In this document: positions 32,967 through 41,931 of the stretch, piece after piece | Layout of the letters: the number at the start of each line of letters is the position of its first letter | Position numbering within the stretch: position 1 is the first letter of the stretch | From: Gemmatirosa kalamazoonensis | GTDB lineage: Bacteria > Gemmatimonadota > Gemmatimonadetes > Gemmatimonadales > Gemmatimonadaceae | Direction of reading: 5' to 3' | Assembly (NCBI RefSeq): GCF_000522985.1 | Contig: NZ_CP007128.1 | Coordinates: 1,658,220 to 1,722,219 of the forward strand | Length of the DNA: 64,000 bases | The notes under the pieces: model-generated | Database searches by the model: none | The model's input: only the letters and a program-made list of their open reading frames with translations | Told to the model about the DNA's origin: nothing | Made by a program: the position numbers and the translations under genes

Positions 32967-33679
32967 GCGCCCCGCCACCGCAGCCGGAGGATGTCCCACG
33001 CGAGCCGCGCCACCGTGGTGCTGCGCCACACGCCGATGCGGCGCAGCGCGAACGGCGGCGTGTCGTCGAAGTTCACGCGCCGGCGCACGATCGTCGCCGC
33101 CTCGTAGCCCGCGTCCTCGGCCAGGCGCTGCACCGTCTCGTCGTGCGCGCCCCACGGGTACGCGACCGCGCGCACCGGCGCGCCGAGGAGCTGGGCGAGC
33201 GCGTCGCGCGACTCGGCGAGCTCGCGGAGCGCGCACGCCGGCGCGAGCGCGGTGAGCCGCGCGTGCGTCGCGGTGTGCGACTGGAAGTCGATGCCGGCGC
33301 GCTGCATCTCGCGCACGTGGCACGTGCCCATGAGCGGCGTCTGCGGCTCGTCGGGATCCCACACGTTGGTGCCCCCGAGGAGCGACGAGACGAGGAAGAT
33401 CGTCGCGCCGGCGCCGAACTCCCGGAGGATCGGGAACGCGGTCGCGTAGTTGTCGAGGTACCCGTCGTCGAACGTCACGACGACGGCGCGCGGCGGCAGC
33501 GCCCCCTCGCCGCGGCGGTACGCGAGGTAGGTCGACAGCGGCACGAGGGTGCAGTCGAGCGCGCGCAGCATCGCGAGCTGCTCGGCGAATCGCTGCGGCG
33601 CGACCGTGATCTCGGGGTGCCGCGATCCCGCCGGGCACTCCGACACACGGTGATACATCAGCATCGGGACCGGAGGCAC
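32963..33679 (-). CDS. Polysaccharide deacetylase (CE4) family protein
   Basis: About 238 residues from GTG 33679 (VPPVPMLMYHRVSE); a longer frame reaches ATG 33778 and would overlap the korB stop, and MLMYH (33664) is also possible. NodB-type motifs are VVVTFDDGYLDNY (catalytic Asp and metal Asp), SHTATHARL (HxxxH zinc His) and YPWGAHDE. It removes acetyl groups from N-acetylglucosamine polymers or related glycans. It lacks a clear signal peptide with this start. It shares a GTGA overlap with the methyltransferase. Confidence 0.85.
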   Translation of the reverse strand: MPPVPMLMYHRVSECPAGSRHPEITVAPQRFAEQLAMLRALDCTLVPLSTYLAYRRGEGALPPRAVVVTFDDGYLDNYATAFPILREFGAGATIFLVSSLLGGTNVWDPDEPQTPLMGTCHVREMQRAGIDFQSHTATHARLTALAPACALRELAESRDALAQLLGAPVRAVAYPWGAHDETVQRLAEDAGYEAATIVRRRVNFDDTPPFALRRIGVWRSTTVARLAWDILRLRWRGA

Positions 33680-33752
33680 GGCGTCGCGCGCTCGGCGGCG
33701 GGGCGGGAAGAGGGGGACTTCGGCAGCGTCGACTGCGCCGACTACGAGGAGC

Positions 33753-34808
33753 CTAGCGCAGCTCGTCCATGTATGCATCGAGCGCCGTGCGCCCGGGGCA
33801 CAGCGACTCGAACGGCAGGGTGGCGAGCGGCGCCTCCACCGTGCCCTGCACCTCGTGCAGCGAGGAGCCGTTCGGGTCGACGAACAGGAGGCCCGTCGCG
33901 ATCTCGTTGCGCTCGCGCAGGGCGCGCACGTGCGCGTAGGCGGCCGCGCGGTCGGTCGGGTCGTAGCCGGCGTCGACGGCCCGGAAGCGCAGCACGGTGC
34001 CGTCGTGCATCGGCACGTCGAGCGCCGCGCCGGCGTCGCCCTCGGCGGCGATCTCGCGGCGCAGCGGCACGAGGTCGATCTCGGTGACGTCGGTCGCGTG
34101 CTCGCGCGTGAACCGGTAGCTCTTCGTCGAGCCCTCGTGGTCGTTGAAGCTCACGCACGGCGAGATCACGTCGACGAGCGCGAAGCCGTCGTGCACGAGG
34201 GCCGCCTTGAGGATCGGCACGAGCTGCTTCTTGTCGCCGGAGAACGACCGCGCGACGAACGTGGCGCCGAGGGTGAGCGCGAGCAGCACCGGGTCGATCG
34301 GCGGCTGCACGTTCTTCTGCCCGCGCTTGGACGTCGAGCCGACGTCCGCGGAGGCCGAGAACTGCCCCTTCGTGAGGCCGTAGACGCCGTTGTTCTCCAG
34401 CACGTAGGTGAGGCGCACGTTGCGGCCGACGGCGTGGCAGAGCTGCCCGAGCCCGATCGACAGCGAGTCGCCGTCGCCGGAGACGCCGACGCACACCAGG
34501 TGGCGGTTCGCGGCCTGCGCGCCCGTGGCCACCGACGGCATGCGCCCGTGCACCGAGTTGAAGCCGTGCGCCTGCCGCACGAAGTACGCGGTGGTCTTCG
34601 ACGAGCAGCCGATGCCGGAGAGCTTCGCCAGCGTGTGCGGCGCGATGTCGAGCTCGAAGCACGCCTGCACGATCGCCGCCGTCACGGAGTCGTGCCCGCA
34701 CCCCGCGCACAGCGTGGACATCGCCCCTTCGTAGTCGCGCTTCGTGAGGCCGAGCGCATTGGTCGGCAGCGCGCGGTGTCGGACGGGGGGCTTCGCGATG
34801 CTCGTCAT
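33753..34808 (-). CDS. korB: 2-oxoacid:ferredoxin oxidoreductase beta subunit
   Basis: 351 residues. The thiamine-diphosphate-binding subunit: CAGCGHDSV carries the CxxC iron-sulfur ligands, GVSGDGDSLSIGLGQLCHAVGRN and ENNGVYGLTKGQ the ThDP/Mg site (GDGD...N). KorB-type proteins use 2-oxoglutarate; pyruvate cannot be excluded. The start ATG 34808 overlaps the alpha-subunit stop (ATGA), so both are made in step. It releases CoA-acid plus reduced ferredoxin, or fixes CO2 in reverse. Confidence 0.94.
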   Translation of the reverse strand: MTSIAKPPVRHRALPTNALGLTKRDYEGAMSTLCAGCGHDSVTAAIVQACFELDIAPHTLAKLSGIGCSSKTTAYFVRQAHGFNSVHGRMPSVATGAQAANRHLVCVGVSGDGDSLSIGLGQLCHAVGRNVRLTYVLENNGVYGLTKGQFSASADVGSTSKRGQKNVQPPIDPVLLALTLGATFVARSFSGDKKQLVPILKAALVHDGFALVDVISPCVSFNDHEGSTKSYRFTREHATDVTEIDLVPLRREIAAEGDAGAALDVPMHDGTVLRFRAVDAGYDPTDRAAAYAHVRALRERNEIATGLLFVDPNGSSLHEVQGTVEAPLATLPFESLCPGRTALDAYMDELR

Positions 34809-36694
34809 ACGACGGTTGGGACTCGGGGGGCGGGACTCGGGACTCGGGACTCGGGACTCGCAGCCAGCGGGCTTCCGAGTCCCGAGTCCCGAGTCCCGAG
34901 TCCCGACAACACGGCATCCACGACCACGCGCGCGGTGAGCGGCAGTCCGCCGTAGTCGAGCACCGCGGTCATGCGGTCGCGCGCCACGCCGGTCTCGATC
35001 GCGAGCAGCGATCGGAGCTGCGCGTCGCGGTTCTGCTCCACGACGAACAGCCGCGGATGCGACTCCAGGAACTCGCGCACGCTCGCCGCGAACGGGAACG
35101 CCCGCACGCGCAGGTAGTCCACCGCCACGCCGAGCGCGCGCAGCGTCGCCGTCGCCTCGCGCACCGCACCGTCGCACCCGCCGAGCGACACGACGCCGAC
35201 CGCCGGCTCGCCGTCGGAGCCGTTAGGCACCGCGTCGATCACCGGCTGCGGGGCGGTGTCGGCGGCGCCGGCGATCTTGCGCGCGAGCCGGTCCACCACC
35301 TCGCGGTACTCCGCGGAGTCCTCGGTGTACGCGGCGTTCGCGTCGTGTCCGGAGCCGCGCGTGAAGTACGCGCCGCGCGGGTCGACGCCGGGCAGCGTGC
35401 GCGCGGCGATGCCGTCGCCGTCGACGTCGCGGTAGCGCGCGAACTTCGCGATGCGGTCCAGCTCCGCCTTGCCGAGCACCTTGCCGCGGTCGGGGCGGTA
35501 TGCGTCGTCCCACGTGAACCGTCGGCACATCCAGTCGTTCATGCCGATGTCGAGATCGCTCGCCACGAACACCGGCGTCTGGTACCGCTCCGCGAGGTCG
35601 AACGCGGCGGCGGCCATCGTGAAGCATTCCTCGGGGCTCGCCGGGAACAGCACGATGTGCTTCGTGTCGCCGTGCGACGCGTAGGCCAGCGAGAAGAGGT
35701 CCGCCTGCTGCGTGCGCGTCGGCATCCCCGTGCTGGGGCCCGCGCGCTGCACGTCGAAGAACACGCCGGGGATCTCCGCGTAGTACGCGAGGCCGATGAA
35801 CTCCTGCATGAGCGAGATGCCGGGGCCCGCCGTGCACGTGAACGCGCGTGCGCCCGCCCATCCCGCGCCGACGACCATCCCCGCCGCGGATAGCTCGTCC
35901 TCCGCCTGCAGGATGCAGTAGCGCTTCTGCTTCGTCGCCGGGTCCACGCGCCACCGCGCGCAGAACTCGGTGAACGCCTCCATGAGCGACGTGCTCGGCG
36001 TGATGGGGTACCACGCGCCGACCGTCGCGCCGGCGTAGAGCGCGCCCAGCCCCGCGGCGGTGTTCCCATCCAGCAGCACGTGGTCGCGCGTGGCGTCCAT
36101 CGGCTCCAGGTGGAACGGCAGCGGGCACCCGTACTGCGTGCGCGCGTACTCCGCGCCGAGCGCGAGCGCCTTCGCGTTCGCGTCGAGCAGCTTCGGCTTC
36201 TTGCCGTAGCGCTCCTTCACGAGCGCGTCGAGCACCGCGGTGTCGATGTCGAGCAGCGCCGACAGCGCGCCGGCGTAGGCGATGTTGCGGAGCAGCGTGC
36301 GCTCGCGGTCGCCCGTGAACGCCTCGGTGCACAGCGCGCCGAACGGGACGCCGAGCACGTGGACGTCGTCGCGCGCGAGCGCCGCGTCGAGCGGCCACGA
36401 CGAGTCGTAGAGCAGGTAGCCGCCGGTGCGCACCGCCGCGACGTCCTTCGCGTACGTCGCCGGGTTCAGCGCGACGACGAGGTCGACGTCCGACGGCCGC
36501 GCGATCCAGCCGTCGCCGCTCACCCGGATCTCGTACCACGTCGGCAGCCCCTGGATGTTCGACGGGAACAGGTTCTTCCCCGACACCGGGATGCCCATGC
36601 GGAAGATGGCCTGCATGAGCAGGCCGTTCGCGCTCGCCGAGCCCGTGCCGTTGACCGTGCCGATCCTGAACGCGAAATCGTTGATGCCGCTCAT
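34805..36694 (-). CDS. korA: 2-oxoacid:ferredoxin oxidoreductase alpha subunit with fused gamma domain
   Basis: 629 residues. Residues about 1-190 are the gamma domain (GTVNGTGSASANGLLMQAIFRMG); the alpha part follows with GNTAAGLGALYAGATVGAWYPITPSTSLMEAF and GPGISLMQEFIGLAYYAEIPGVFFDVQRAGPSTGMPTRTQQADL. The C-terminal tail (about 600-629: SGLGTRDSGLGSPLAASPES and RVPSPAPRVPTVV) is encoded by an inserted word hairpin and is not part of the enzyme fold. Overlaps of ATGA type occur at both ends, with the oxidoreductase gene upstream and korB downstream. Confidence 0.93.
   Translation of the reverse strand: MSGINDFAFRIGTVNGTGSASANGLLMQAIFRMGIPVSGKNLFPSNIQGLPTWYEIRVSGDGWIARPSDVDLVVALNPATYAKDVAAVRTGGYLLYDSSWPLDAALARDDVHVLGVPFGALCTEAFTGDRERTLLRNIAYAGALSALLDIDTAVLDALVKERYGKKPKLLDANAKALALGAEYARTQYGCPLPFHLEPMDATRDHVLLDGNTAAGLGALYAGATVGAWYPITPSTSLMEAFTEFCARWRVDPATKQKRYCILQAEDELSAAGMVVGAGWAGARAFTCTAGPGISLMQEFIGLAYYAEIPGVFFDVQRAGPSTGMPTRTQQADLFSLAYASHGDTKHIVLFPASPEECFTMAAAAFDLAERYQTPVFVASDLDIGMNDWMCRRFTWDDAYRPDRGKVLGKAELDRIAKFARYRDVDGDGIAARTLPGVDPRGAYFTRGSGHDANAAYTEDSAEYREVVDRLARKIAGAADTAPQPVIDAVPNGSDGEPAVGVVSLGGCDGAVREATATLRALGVAVDYLRVRAFPFAASVREFLESHPRLFVVEQNRDAQLRSLLAIETGVARDRMTAVLDYGGLPLTARVVVDAVLSGLGTRDSGLGSPLAASPESRVPSPAPRVPTVV
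34819..34907. repeat. Word hairpin, family CGGGACT, inside korA
   Basis: The left arm iterates the 7-bp word CGGGACT (34831-34860); the right arm iterates CGAGTCC (34874-34906), with loop GCAGCCAGCGGGCTT. Seven is not a multiple of three, so three words give a seven-codon peptide (GLGTRDS; PESRVPS from the other arm). It forms the last 30 or so codons of korA without a stop. A second family member lies in the amidase gene at 54155. Confidence 0.88.
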
Positions 36695-38481
36695 CGCGCC
36701 ACCTGCAGCGTGCGCGGCGCCGCGTACATCGGCAGCGCGCGGTGGTCGGTCGCCGGCCGGCCGGCGTACGGCAGCTGTAGCTCGAACGTGCGCATGTCCC
36801 ACGCCGCCGTCGGGCACCGCTCGGCGCACAGGCCGCAGTGCACGCACACGTCCTCGTCCTTCACCATCACGCGCGCCGTCTGCGGCAGCGCGTCGGACAC
36901 GTAGAGCGGCTGCGTCGGGTTCACCGGCGGGGCGACGAGGCTCGCGAGCAGCGTCGCGGGGTCCTCCGCGTTAGGCACGATGGACAGGCAGCTCACCGGG
37001 CACACGTCCACGCACGCGTCGCACTCGATGCACGTGCTCGACGTGAAGTGCGTCTCGATGTCGCAGTTGAGGCACCGCTCCACCTCGGTCGCCGCCTGCT
37101 CGGGCGTGAAGCCCAGCTCCACCTCCATCGACAGGCGGCTGAACCGCTCCTCGAGGTCCGCGTGCGTCATCTTCTGGCGCGTCGCGGCGTTGTAGTCGTT
37201 GCTGTACGCCCACGCGTGCATCCCGACCTTGGCGCTGACGAGCGTCATCCCCTCCGGCGGGCGCTCGTCGACGGAGACGCCGCGGCAGTGGTTGTGGATG
37301 CTGATCGCCGCCTGGTGCCCGTGCGCGACGGCCCAGATGATGTTCTGCGGTCCCCACGCCGCGTCGCCGCCGAAGAACACCCCGGGACGCGTGCTCTGGA
37401 ACGTCACCTTGTCGACCACCGGCATCCCGTCGGCGAACGCGACGCCGGCGTCGCGCTCGATCCACGGGAACGCGTTCTCCTGGCCGATCGCGAGGATCAC
37501 GTCGTCGCACGGCAGCACGACCGTTCCGTTGGGCGCCTCGAACTCCAGGCCGACCAGCCGCCCGCCGTCGATGACGAAGCGCTTCGGCGAGTGGTTCTCG
37601 ACGATGTGCACCCCTTCCTCCTCGGCGTCCTCCAGCTCCCACGGCGACGCCTTGAAGTACTGGCGCGACCGGCGCGCGATCACCGAGATGTCCTTGCCGC
37701 CCAGCCGCCGCGCCGTGCGGCAGCAGTCCATGGCCGTGTTGCCGACGCCGATGATGAGCACGCGCTCGCCGATGCGGTCGACGTGCCCGAAGTGCACGTT
37801 CGCGAGCCACTCGATGCCGATGTGGACGTTCGCCGGCGCGTCGTGGCGGCCGGGCAGCTCGAGCTCCTTCCCCTTCGGCGCGCCGGAGCCGACGAACACC
37901 GCGTCCCAGCCCTCGTCGAGCAGCGCCGTGAGGCTCGTGACCGGCGTCCCGTAGCGCACCTCGACGCCCATGTCGATGATCGACTGCGTCTCCTCGTCGA
38001 GCACCTCGGCGGGGAGGCGGAACGACGGGATGTTGATCCGCATGAGTCCACCCGCGCGGTCGTGCTGCTCGAAGATCGTGCACTGGTAGCCGAGCGGCAC
38101 GAGGTCGTTCGCGACCGTGAGCGACGCCGGGCCCGCGCCGACGAGCGCGACGCGCTTGCCGTTCTTCACGTCGGGCGCCGTCGGCAGGAAGTCGCGCACG
38201 TCGTCGCGCAGGTCGGCCGCGACGCGCTTCAGGCGGCAGATCGCGACCGGCTTGCCGTCCACCCGCCCGCGCCGGCACGCCGGCTCGCACGGCCGGTCGC
38301 AGGTGCGCCCCAGGATGCCCGGGAAGACGTTCGACTCGCGGTTGACGAGGTACGCCTCGGTGTACCGCCCCTGGCCGATGAGCCGCAGGTACTTCGGCAC
38401 GTCCGTGTGGGCGGGGCACGCCCACTGACAGTCCACCACGCGGTGGTAGTACTCGGGGCGCGTTACGTCGGTGGGCTTCAC
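36691..38481 (-). CDS. NAD(P)H:ferredoxin-type FAD oxidoreductase with C-terminal 2[4Fe-4S] domain
   Basis: 596 residues from GTG 38481 (VKPTDVTRPEYYHRV). The order is: GltD-type iron-sulfur domain (CPAHTDVPKYLRLI...CDRPCEPACRR), FAD site (VALVGAGPASLTVANDLVPLGY), NAD(P) site (VLIIGVGNTAMDCCRTARRLGG), GGDAAWGPQ second FAD motif, and two ferredoxin clusters (CIECDACVDVCPVSC and CVHCGLCAERCPTAAW). It overlaps korA by ATGA. It should pass electrons between NAD(P)H and the oxidoreductase complex, making a self-contained unit. The extended upstream frame is not coding. Confidence 0.9.
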   Translation of the reverse strand: MKPTDVTRPEYYHRVVDCQWACPAHTDVPKYLRLIGQGRYTEAYLVNRESNVFPGILGRTCDRPCEPACRRGRVDGKPVAICRLKRVAADLRDDVRDFLPTAPDVKNGKRVALVGAGPASLTVANDLVPLGYQCTIFEQHDRAGGLMRINIPSFRLPAEVLDEETQSIIDMGVEVRYGTPVTSLTALLDEGWDAVFVGSGAPKGKELELPGRHDAPANVHIGIEWLANVHFGHVDRIGERVLIIGVGNTAMDCCRTARRLGGKDISVIARRSRQYFKASPWELEDAEEEGVHIVENHSPKRFVIDGGRLVGLEFEAPNGTVVLPCDDVILAIGQENAFPWIERDAGVAFADGMPVVDKVTFQSTRPGVFFGGDAAWGPQNIIWAVAHGHQAAISIHNHCRGVSVDERPPEGMTLVSAKVGMHAWAYSNDYNAATRQKMTHADLEERFSRLSMEVELGFTPEQAATEVERCLNCDIETHFTSSTCIECDACVDVCPVSCLSIVPNAEDPATLLASLVAPPVNPTQPLYVSDALPQTARVMVKDEDVCVHCGLCAERCPTAAWDMRTFELQLPYAGRPATDHRALPMYAAPRTLQVAR

Positions 38482-38583
38482 GGGAACCGTGTCTCCGGGG
38501 GGCGGGTGGCCCGATTGTGCCGACGGTGCACGACCACCGCAAGGCGCGAAACCGGCCGCGCGGCGCCGTGTACGAATCGCGGC

Positions 38584-39108
38584 ATGCCTCGTACCGCACT
38601 CGCCGCCGGCCTCGCCGCCGCCGCCCTCGTCACGACCGCGCAGCACGCCGGCGCTCAGCACGCCGAGCGTCTGCGCGTCGGCGCCCGTCCGCCCGGTCCG
38701 GCCGTCGACAGCCAGCCGCCGCATCGCGCCCCGCCGCCCGGCGCCGCGGTGCTCCGCACCGGTGGCGCGATCCTCGGCTGGGCCGGCGGCGCGTACACCG
38801 GGGCGTACGTCGGCTACGGCTTCCGGAAGCACACCGGCGGCGACTTCGAAGGCTTCGGCGAGGCGCTTCTCGGCGCGATGGCGGGCGGAGTGGTCGGCGC
38901 GGCGGCGGGTGCCGCGCTCCCCGAGCTCGGGAGCCGCTGCGAGACTGGACGGCGGTTCGGCCGTGCGATCGGCGGCGCGGCGCTCGGCGGGGCGGCCGGG
39001 CTCGTCGGCCTCGGCTTCGGGGGGTGGCCCGCGCTGCTCACCGTTCCCATCGGCTCCGTCGTTGGGGCGACGGCCGGGGCGCACGGCTGCCGGCCAGCCG
39101 GCTCGTGA
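38584..39108 (+). CDS. Glycine-zipper exported protein, paralogue 1
   Basis: 174 residues with signal peptide MPRTALAAGLAAAALVTTAQHAGAQ. The body is rich in GxxxG repeats (GGAILGWAGGAYTGAYVGYGF, LLGAMAGGVVGAAAGAALP, IGGAALGGAAGLVGLG), as in outer-membrane 17-kDa-like glycine-zipper proteins. Cysteines at CETGRRF and HGCRPA could form a disulfide. It shares its pattern with the next gene, and its stop overlaps the next start (GTGA). Confidence 0.75.
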   Translation: MPRTALAAGLAAAALVTTAQHAGAQHAERLRVGARPPGPAVDSQPPHRAPPPGAAVLRTGGAILGWAGGAYTGAYVGYGFRKHTGGDFEGFGEALLGAMAGGVVGAAAGAALPELGSRCETGRRFGRAIGGAALGGAAGLVGLGFGGWPALLTVPIGSVVGATAGAHGCRPAGS

Positions 39109-39623
39109 CCTGCAAGCGACCCGGCGTGCTCCGCGCCAGCCGACTCGCCGCCGTCGCCGTCGTCCTCGCACCCTCCGTCGCCGCGGCCCAGCGTGGCGAC
39201 GCGCTCCGAGTGGGAGCCGAGGCCCACCTGTCGCAGCCACGCCCGCCGCCGATGGGCGGCGGTTCCGCGGTTCCGTCGGGGCGCGTCATCGGCGCGATGG
39301 TCGGCTACGCGATCGGCGCGTACGTGGGCGTCGCGGCCGGCGAGGGGTTGAGTCGGCCGAGCCGCGGGGGCGAGCACCACGCGGCCGGCCTGGTCGGCGC
39401 GGGTATCGGCGGGATGATCGGCGCTGCCTACGGCGCGGCCGTCCCCCGCCTGGAGAGCAAGTGCGGACGCACCCGCCGCTTCCGTCACGCGCTCGCCGTC
39501 TCGGCCATCGGGACGGGTGTGGGACTCCTGGGCCTCCTGCCGAAGGAGAACTGGATCGCGCTGCTCACCGTGCCCGCCGGCTCGATCGTCGGCGCCACCG
39601 TGGGCGCGCAGGACTGCCCGTAG
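39105..39623 (+). CDS. Glycine-zipper exported protein, paralogue 2
   Basis: 172 residues from GTG 39105, overlapping the previous stop by four bases. Signal peptide VTCKRPGVLRASRLAAVAVVLAPSVAAAQ. The order matches the gene before it: RVGAEA..., a Pro-rich stretch, GAMVGYAIGAYVGVAAGEGL, GLVGAGIGGMIGAAYGAAVPRLESKCGRTRRF, GTGVGLLGL, ALLTVPAGSIVGATVGAQDC. The tandem pair arose by duplication and may assemble together. Function unknown. Confidence 0.72.
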   Translation: MTCKRPGVLRASRLAAVAVVLAPSVAAAQRGDALRVGAEAHLSQPRPPPMGGGSAVPSGRVIGAMVGYAIGAYVGVAAGEGLSRPSRGGEHHAAGLVGAGIGGMIGAAYGAAVPRLESKCGRTRRFRHALAVSAIGTGVGLLGLLPKENWIALLTVPAGSIVGATVGAQDCP

Positions 39624-39718
39624 CCGGACGCGTTACGTGGCTCGCAGGATGCTTTAGAGCCCTGCCGTCCACCGGCCCGGCAGCAGCGGGCCGCCGTCGC
39701 AGCCGAAGCAGGTGCCCC

Positions 39719-41788
39719 ATGTCGCACTCCGCAGCGTCGAACGATCGTGAGCGCCGCGCCCACCGCGCGGCGTGGGGGCTCCTCCTCGCGTTCGGCGCCG
39801 CGTGCGGCGGCGACGGCGGGGCCCGGGCGACGGGGCCGAGCAGCAGCACCAGCCCGGCGCTCGCCGCGGCGGCGGTGAGCGTGGTGAGCGGCAGCGGCCA
39901 GACCGCGGCGGCGGGTGCCGCGCTCCCCGCGCCGCTCGTCGTGAAGGTCACGACCGCCAACGGCAGCGCGGTCCCCGGCGCGACCGTCGTCTTCCAGGTC
40001 ACCTCCGGCACCGGCACCGTGTCGCCGTCGAGCGCCGTCACCGACGCGAGCGGCCAGGCGAGCACCCAGCTCACGCTCGGCGCGAACGCCGGCGCGGTGC
40101 AGGTCACGGCCACGGTGCAGGGGACGACGATCAGCACGACGCTCTCAGCCAGCGGGTCGACCGTCATGCCGCCCACCGTCACGTGCGCTCCGGCGGGCGC
40201 GCAGTCGCTCGCGCCGGGCCAGGCGACGACCGTCTCGGGCAGCTCGGTGTGCGTGGCCGGCGCGGCAGGGTCGGAGTTCGTGCTCGAGCCGTTCAACACC
40301 GCGTCCGATCCGGGCGCGCGCGCGGCGGTCACCGTGCAGGCCAGCGGCGTCGATCCGGTGACGGGCGTGCTCGCGAGCCGCGCGCCGGTGCCGGGCGTCT
40401 CGTCGGACGTCGTGCCCGACGTGGTCGGCGCCCCCGCGTTCCGCGACGCGTTCGAGGCGCGACTCCGCCTGCGGCGCATCGCCGAGCTGACGCCGATGAT
40501 CTCCGCCGCGCGCGGCTGGTACGCGGCGCGCACGAGCTCCACGCTCCGGCGCTCGGTGATCCCGGGGAACGTGAGCGTGGGCACCGTCGTGCGGCTGAAC
40601 GCGAACAGCGACCTGCCGTGCTCCAACCCCGACTACCGCGGCGGCGTCGTGGTGGCGGTGAGCGGCAGGGCGATCGTCGTCGCCGACACGCTGAACCCCA
40701 CGGGCGGCTTCACCACGGCCGACTACCAGTCGATCGCCACCACGTTCGACACGCTCGTCGACGCGATCGACACGCGCAACTTCGGCCAGCCGACCGACAT
40801 CGACGGCAACGGGCACGTCATCATGTTCTTCACGAGCGCCGTGAACGCGCTCACGCCGCGCAACTCCGACGCGTACGTCGGCGGCTTCTTCGACTCGCGC
40901 GACCTGTTCCCGACGCGTGCCACGCGCGACCTGCCGGCGTGCGCGACGAGCAACGTCGGCGAGATGTTCTACCTGCTCGTCCCCGACCCGACGGGGATGG
41001 TGAACGGCAACCGCTTCACGAAATCGTTCATCACGCGCGTCACCATCGCCACCGTCGCGCACGAGTACCAGCACCTCATCAACTCGTCGCGGCGGCTCTA
41101 CGTGAACACGCAGTCGGTCGGGTTCGAGGAGCCGTGGCTCGACGAGGGGCTGGCGCACATCGCGGAGGAGCTGCTGTTCTACGCGCGCGCGGGACTCGGC
41201 CCCGGCCGCGACATCGACGCGCCGACGCTGCGCTCGTCGACGACCATCACGAACGCGTTCGGCGACGACGGCATCGAGAACTTCGACCGGTTCGGGCTGT
41301 ACCTGCAGAACACCGTGCGCAACTCGCCGTACGCCGACAACGACTCGCTCGAGACGCGCGGCGCGGCCTGGTCGTTCCTCCGCTACGCCGCCGACCGCGT
41401 GCAGCCGGCGGCGCAGGAGACGCTCTGGCAGAAGATCGTGAACTCGAACGCCGTCGGCCTCACGAACCTCCGGCAGTCGCTCGGCACCGATCCGGCCGCG
41501 CTGTTCCGCGACTGGGGCGTCATGCTCGCGCTCGACGACGTGCCGGGCGCGGACGCGCGCTACCAGATGCAGAGCTGGAACCTGCGCTCGGTGTTCGCCA
41601 TGCCGAACGTGGACGGCTCGTACCCGCTGCGCACCACGCCCGTGGCCAGCGGCACGCCGATCGCGCTGGGCCTCCCCGGCGGCACGGGGGCGTACCTCCG
41701 CTTCACCGTGGGTGCCGGGAAGGCCGGCGCGCTGTCGTGGAACGCGCTGCCGCAGGACGTGCTCGTGACCCTGGTGCGACTTCGTTAG
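39719..41788 (+). CDS. M30-like secreted lipoprotein metalloprotease
   Basis: 689 residues from ATG 39719. The signal ends in a lipobox (LLLAFGAAC), so it is probably anchored to the membrane as a lipoprotein. Residues about 50-145 form a bacterial Ig-like (Big_1) domain (GQTAAAGAALPAPLVVKVTTANGSAVPGATVVFQVTSGTGTV). The catalytic region has TVAHEYQHLINSS near 448 and, downstream, WLDEGLAHIAEEL, as in M30/hyicolysin-type peptidases. The stop TAG is part of GTTAGGC. The 95-bp gap upstream (39624-39718) shows no gene. Confidence 0.85.
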   Translation: MSHSAASNDRERRAHRAAWGLLLAFGAACGGDGGARATGPSSSTSPALAAAAVSVVSGSGQTAAAGAALPAPLVVKVTTANGSAVPGATVVFQVTSGTGTVSPSSAVTDASGQASTQLTLGANAGAVQVTATVQGTTISTTLSASGSTVMPPTVTCAPAGAQSLAPGQATTVSGSSVCVAGAAGSEFVLEPFNTASDPGARAAVTVQASGVDPVTGVLASRAPVPGVSSDVVPDVVGAPAFRDAFEARLRLRRIAELTPMISAARGWYAARTSSTLRRSVIPGNVSVGTVVRLNANSDLPCSNPDYRGGVVVAVSGRAIVVADTLNPTGGFTTADYQSIATTFDTLVDAIDTRNFGQPTDIDGNGHVIMFFTSAVNALTPRNSDAYVGGFFDSRDLFPTRATRDLPACATSNVGEMFYLLVPDPTGMVNGNRFTKSFITRVTIATVAHEYQHLINSSRRLYVNTQSVGFEEPWLDEGLAHIAEELLFYARAGLGPGRDIDAPTLRSSTTITNAFGDDGIENFDRFGLYLQNTVRNSPYADNDSLETRGAAWSFLRYAADRVQPAAQETLWQKIVNSNAVGLTNLRQSLGTDPAALFRDWGVMLALDDVPGADARYQMQSWNLRSVFAMPNVDGSYPLRTTPVASGTPIALGLPGGTGAYLRFTVGAGKAGALSWNALPQDVLVTLVRLR

Positions 41789-41799
41789 GCGGTACGGCG

Positions 41800-41931
41800 C
41801 GGTCGATACGGCGCGATGCTGCGCTAGCGACGCTCACATCGCGGCACCACGCGGCACGGCGCCGTGTCGCGATGTGAGACGTCGCTTGCGCCTCATCGCG
41901 CTTCACCGTCAGCGCCGTATCGCCGCCGCCG
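41800..41931. repeat. ~140-bp dispersed repeat between convergent genes, copy 2
   Basis: This block from GTCGATACGGCGCGATGCTG to CCGCCGCCGTCAACTG matches 29655-29805. It lies between the M30-like protease and the epimerase gene, which converge. Internal pairing of CACATCGCGGCACC with GTGTCGCGATGTG is visible, consistent with a bidirectional terminator. Confidence 0.78.

Noticed and set aside
36838-38583. Plus-strand frame opposite the oxidoreductase gene
   Set aside because: It is a His/Arg-rich shadow of the iron-sulfur oxidoreductase; only its last part (from 38584) is a real gene.
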